22,130 nucleotides of DNA from Intoshia linei. Lineage: Eukaryota; Orthonectida; Rhopaluridae. Under the pieces are notes generated by a model. The model made no database searches and was not told where the DNA came from. It saw only the letters and a program-made list of their open reading frames with translations. Shown here piece by piece: positions 19,301 to 22,130 of the stretch (position 1 is the first letter of the stretch; every line of letters starts with the position of its first letter). A program made the translations under genes and the position numbers. The stretch covers positions 1 to 22,130 of the forward strand of contig LWCA01000609.1 of assembly GCA_001642005.1 (NCBI GenBank). The letters are read 5' to 3'.

Positions 19301-19668
19301 GGTATATCCACGTTGGTTTGTTCATAATTGGGAGCTGCCATGTTGTAAGGGTTATTACTTTGTTGATCCATATTTCCACTCAAACCATAATTCTGGTTGT
19401 TCTAAATGGGATAAAAACCAATCTATCGTCAGTAGATGAATCGTACAGACTGAAAGCTTAATTTTGACTCCTCCTTGGCTCTAGTTTCTTCTTCTATGCG
19501 CTTCATTTCCATTTCTCGGTTTTTGGCTTCAAGTTTTTCATTTTCTTCATTCTTTCGTCTTTCTTCTCTTTGCTAAATTGATCAATACAATAAGCCAGGG
19601 TTAAATAGCATATTTACTCTATATAAATCTTTAGGGTCTGCAAAAGGATCATCATCAAATTTAGACAT
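16300..19668 (-). CDS. Scamp: secretory carrier-associated membrane protein (SCAMP), nine exons
   Basis: SCAMPs are four-pass proteins of Golgi, endosome and secretory vesicle membranes that act in vesicle recycling and exocytosis. Exons on the - strand: 19668-19618, 19572-19447, 19401-19269, 18924-18796, 18722-18621, 18055-17971, 17171-17070, 17028-16899, 16449-16300. Total 1008 nt, 335 residues, close to human SCAMP1 (338). Phases agree at every junction. The N-terminus MSKFDDDPFADP is typical. A charged coiled coil (residues 18-57) follows, then an Asn/Gln-rich segment with NNPYN (60-103), then VPNFPPIP and the Cys/Pro/Phe-Tyr-Gln core before TM1. TM segments lie in exons 4-5, 6, 7 and 8. 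The FWFRTLYRAFR loop matches the conserved SCAMP E peptide (CWYRPLYKAFR). The tail HSEASFQKAQGEFF...VMSNPAARQAA is diagnostic. The coiled coil precedes the Asn-rich segment, unlike the usual order. Confidence 0.96.
16450..16898. other. Scamp intron 8
   Basis: This 449-bp intron includes CCGAACCTACCAAGCTTGAG near 16488, an inverted match to 7172-7189 in MCPH1 intron 8, and GGCCCCTTTTCCAGAAAATT near 16652, which resembles the region around 6930 in inverse. It is probably a decayed dispersed repeat with no clear ends. Confidence 0.45.
17172..17970. other. Scamp intron 6, mostly a degraded hAT MITE
   Basis: This 799-bp intron is dominated by the truncated hAT element at 17417-17886. No coding or RNA feature was recognised in the remainder. 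Confidence 0.6.
17417..17886 (-). mobile_element. truncated hAT MITE, relative of the 13400 element
   Basis: It starts CAGTGGTTCCCGATTGGGGT, the reverse complement of the right end of the element at 13400-13874, including the subterminal GGGGTCC. The similarity continues in inverse orientation through TTTTACCAACCCTTAATGG near 17870 and then stops. The opposite TIR is missing or reduced to a doubtful GGAAACACCC, and no 8-bp duplication is seen. The copy is therefore old or cut. Confidence 0.75.
18056..18620. other. Scamp intron 5, nothing recognised
   Basis: This 565-bp AT-rich intron lies between the first and second membrane-segment exons. A 76-codon + strand frame at 18192-18422 has no family resemblance and random-looking composition. 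Confidence 0.5.
18925..19268. other. Scamp intron 3, nothing recognised
   Basis: This 344-bp intron has an ATTATTTAG acceptor on the - strand. The in-frame ATGGACAAATGC stretch just before the exon is read-through, because the phase-1 junction K-D at 18924 continues the protein. An alternative internal start there would give an N-terminally shortened SCAMP, but I see no support for it. Confidence 0.5.
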
Positions 19669-19997
19669 AATTAAATAATAAAAATAAATTTCCAATAAAT
19701 GTTTCTAACGTAACATCCAAGGTAATGTTTACATTCGAAATGAGGATATATTAATTATTATTTCATCGATTTACTAACTAATTATACATGTACTTTATGT
19801 ATGTACCAATTTATTATTTATACAACATTCAGGGTTTTTTTATAAACAAAATTATTATATATGAAGCCCTTGAGTAGTGCCAAAATAGGAATATTAATTT
19901 TCCAATCAAGTAAACAACGTTTATTATCATAATATTTCAATCAATATTTGACTATAAACATTTTATTAAATATGTCACAATTTAAACATGTAGAATT
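19669..19997. other. spacer between Scamp 5' end and Nopp140 3' end
   Basis: This 329-bp spacer between two same-strand genes contains the Nopp140 poly(A) signal and presumably the Scamp promoter. No TATA box or other element stands out from the AT-rich background. Confidence 0.6.
19962..19967 (-). terminator. poly(A) signal AATAAA for Nopp140
   Basis: AATAAA on the - strand begins 31 bp after the stop codon at 19998, a normal distance for a short 3' UTR. Confidence 0.6.
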
Positions 19998-22130
19998 TTA
20001 GTCCTGAAATTTAATAGAATGGACTTCTGTAGATATTTGACCTCCTCGATAATTTCCTTTTTTTTTCTTAGTCTTTTCATGTCGAAAAGATCTACCTTTT
20101 GTAAATTTCAATTTTTCATTAGCTTTCCATCCCCAGGATGTATTGGCACCACTCTGCAATAAAAAAATAAAAATTAGTCACTTAGAATAAAACCTTGTTA
20201 TCGAAAGAATTATCATTCGTAGCAAAATTTTTAGAATGAATAGTTTCTGTTTTAATTCGTTTGAAATGATTTAAACCCTAAAATGCAAAATATACTTAAA
20301 ATATAAAACAATAAAATACCTTTGAAATGTTCATTGACTCATTAGCAACTTGAGAAATATTTTGTCGTTTTATTCCAGACACATTTGCGTCACTTTCAAA
20401 ATTTTCACTAATTTTAGATTTAATTTTATGTTTTTTGAGTGGTGGTTCGTTATCTAAGTCAGAATCAGCCGAACTATCAGTATCATAAGGTATAACTGGT
20501 ATTTCATTTATAATTTTTGATTTAATTTTATTAATATCTTTGGCATTTTTATTTTTTTTAGGTGATTCTGTATTTTTTAATTCTACATCCGATAAGATTG
20601 AATCGGATAATACAAGTTTTAATTTTTTAGCCAATTTAGATGAAACTGTGATATTTTTTTTAGAATTTTTTTCAAATTTTATATTGGTGAAATTTCGTTT
20701 TTCATCATTAGAAGTAAAAAGTTTTGACTTTCTTATTGGTACTAATGGGGATTTTTCGTGTAAACTATCACTATCAAATGAAGAATCTATTTCCACTGTT
20801 ATTTTAGATTTTTTAAAATCAGCATTAGTTGACTTTTTAATGGTCGACTTAATAAGTTTTTTATCAGTATTGTCGTCGCTATCCAAACTTAAATCCGTAT
20901 TAATTGTTACTTTTGATTTCGAAGATTTTTTAAAATTAGATTTAATTTTTTTTGCAAATGAATCCATTTTACTATCGTCACTGTCTGATGTATATGAGTC
21001 TGTGTCTACTATATCTGACTTTTTAAACGTTTTTTTATTAATATTTTCCAATTTCCATTTGTTAGCATTTGATTTCGTAAAATTTATCTTGGCATGAGAT
21101 TTAGACATATTGAGTTTATTTTTGGTAATTGCTTTTTTTTGTGAAATAATGCCATTATCTGAACTAGACGAATAAGACTCTGACGCATTTTTTTCACTAA
21201 CATTAATACATTTAGATTTTATGAATTTCTTAGGTTCACTATCATCACTCTCCGAACTTGACAAGACAGATTCCACCGCAATTTTGGATTTACTAATATT
21301 TTTTTTGTTAACGTTAATAGATTTTGATTTAACTGCTTGTTTAAATTCACTGTCATCACTTTCAGAAGTTGATAAATCAGATTCTACCGTAACTTTAGAT
21401 TTATTCATATTGATAGATTTTGATTTAACAAGTTTTTTAGGCTCATTGTCGTCGCTATCTAAACTTGACGAATCCGATTTTACTGCAATTTTGGATTTAT
21501 TCAAATTTTTTTGATTCACTTTAATAGATTTTGAATTAACCAGTTGTTTAAATGCGCTATCATCATTGTCCAAACTGGAAAAATCAATCTTTGCTATAAC
21601 TTTTGATTTTGGCAAATCAACCTTGACCAAAGCTTTTGATTTAAGCAATTTTTTAGGTTCACTTTCATCACTATCCGAAGTTAACGAGTCAGATTCTACT
21701 GCAATTTTAGATACATTAATATTTTTCTTATCGGCATTAACTGATTTGGACTTAACAAATTTTTTAAGTTCCCTGTCATCACTATCCATAGTTGACGAGT
21801 CAGACTCTACTGCAATTTTGGATTTATTTAGATTCTTTTGATTTACATTAATAGATTTTGATGTAACGGGTTTTTTAGGTTCATTATCATCACTATCCGT
21901 ACTTGACGAATCTGATTCTACCGCAATTTTAGATTTATTCAAATTTATTTGATTTACTTTAATAGAGTTTGATTTAACGGGTACTTTAGGTAATCTATCA
22001 TCACTGTCCGAACTGAAAGAGTCAATCTTTGCTATAACTTTTGATTTTGGCAAATTAACCTTCAAAAGAGATTTAAATTTAACAGCTTTTTTAGGTTCAC
22101 TGTCATCACTATCCGAAGTTGACGAGTCAG
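19998..22130 (-). CDS. Nopp140: Nopp140/NOLC1 nucleolar phosphoprotein, 3' part (partial)
   Basis: Nopp140 shuttles between nucleolus and Cajal bodies and chaperones box H/ACA and C/D snoRNPs. Exons on the - strand: 22130-20320 (open past the window edge), 20277-20194 and 19998-20153; all junctions are phase 0. About 682 residues are visible. The last two exons encode the SRP40-type C-terminal domain: [36 protein letters not shown] and GNYRGGQIS...VHSIKF match human FRRVREEEI, DNSFDAK, WGERANQVLKFTKGKSFRHE and GSYRGGSISVQVNSIKF. The big exon alternates acidic Ser/Asp blocks ([15 protein letters not shown], typical casein kinase 2 targets) with Lys-rich blocks, as in the family. The first in-frame TTG (22065) is not a start, since the repeat runs on to the edge. 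The N-terminal LisH part is off the window. Confidence 0.94.
20960..22130 (-). repeat. coding tandem repeat in Nopp140 (~37-residue units, ~438-bp higher order)
   Basis: Units of about 31-38 residues share [20 protein letters not shown] followed by KKxVKSKSI. At least nine are visible. A variant unit beginning [14 protein letters not shown] recurs after 146 residues (near 22062 and 21624), so blocks of about four units were copied together. The partial block at the window edge repeats the same succession. Similarity decays toward 20960. Confidence 0.85.

Noticed and set aside
20540-21841. Long + strand frames (185, 97 and 91 codons) opposite Nopp140
   Set aside because: They are the reverse reading of Ser/Asp/Lys-rich repeats on the - strand, giving Leu/Ser/Phe-rich artefacts. 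There are no independent starts, splice sites or family similarity.
22063-22065. TTG at 22065 as the start of the Nopp140 frame
   Set aside because: The same frame stays open and the repeat continues to the window edge, so the start lies outside.
1-22130. CRISPR array, operon, prophage or bacterial defence system
   Set aside because: The genes are spliced animal genes. The repeats are intronic arrays without spacers of constant length, and no prokaryotic feature is present.

Overview
The window is nuclear DNA from an animal, very AT-rich, with spliced genes, GT-AG introns and many small DNA transposon remnants. Very short introns (41-51 bp) sit beside introns of 0.5-2 kb. The protein set and style suggest an arthropod, probably an insect; a sap-feeding hemipteran is a guess that cannot be shown from this sequence alone.

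Five protein genes are present. On the + strand: (1) the last large exon of a TBC1D8/TBC1D9-type Rab GTPase-activating protein (193-2742; the 5' part lies outside the window); (2) a complete microcephalin (MCPH1) gene reconstructed here as 14 exons from 3120 to 13263, with BRCT1 at the start, a long Lys/Asn/Asp/Ser-rich middle exon, and the BRCT2-BRCT3 pair at the end; (3) a complete four-exon gene for mitochondrial ribosomal protein L51 (13961-16234). On the - strand: (4) a complete nine-exon SCAMP (secretory carrier membrane protein) gene (19668 down to 16300), tail-to-tail with mRpL51 and only 65 bp from it; (5) the 3' part of Nopp140/NOLC1 (22130 down to 19998), with long acidic Ser-rich/Lys-rich repeats and the conserved SRP40-type C-terminus.

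Introns and spacers hold most of the accessory structure. MCPH1 introns carry copies of a tandem-repeat family with fixed ends and variable internal units (3544-3893, an inverted partner at 4038-4300, a stub at 6159-6235, and 7413-7612). Three hAT-type elements lie near or in mRpL51 and Scamp. Two of them keep perfect 8-bp target-site duplications (13400-13874 and 14251-14729), and the second still encodes the last ~60 residues of a hAT transposase. A pogo/Tigger-like MITE flanked by TA (15335-15679) lies in the last mRpL51 intron, and a 154-bp hAT-like candidate (10598-10751) in MCPH1 intron 10.

The five genes do not form a pathway; this is ordinary animal gene order: Rab/vesicle traffic, chromosome condensation and DNA damage, mitochondrial translation, secretory membranes, and nucleolar assembly. 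I found no sign of a new multi-gene system. The points most worth a second look are the MCPH1 repeat motif in its middle exon, the intronic repeat family and its similarity to hAT element interiors, the unusual SCAMP domain order, and the higher-order repeat in Nopp140. All exon models were made by reading splice sites, phase and protein family similarity by eye, with no RNA evidence.
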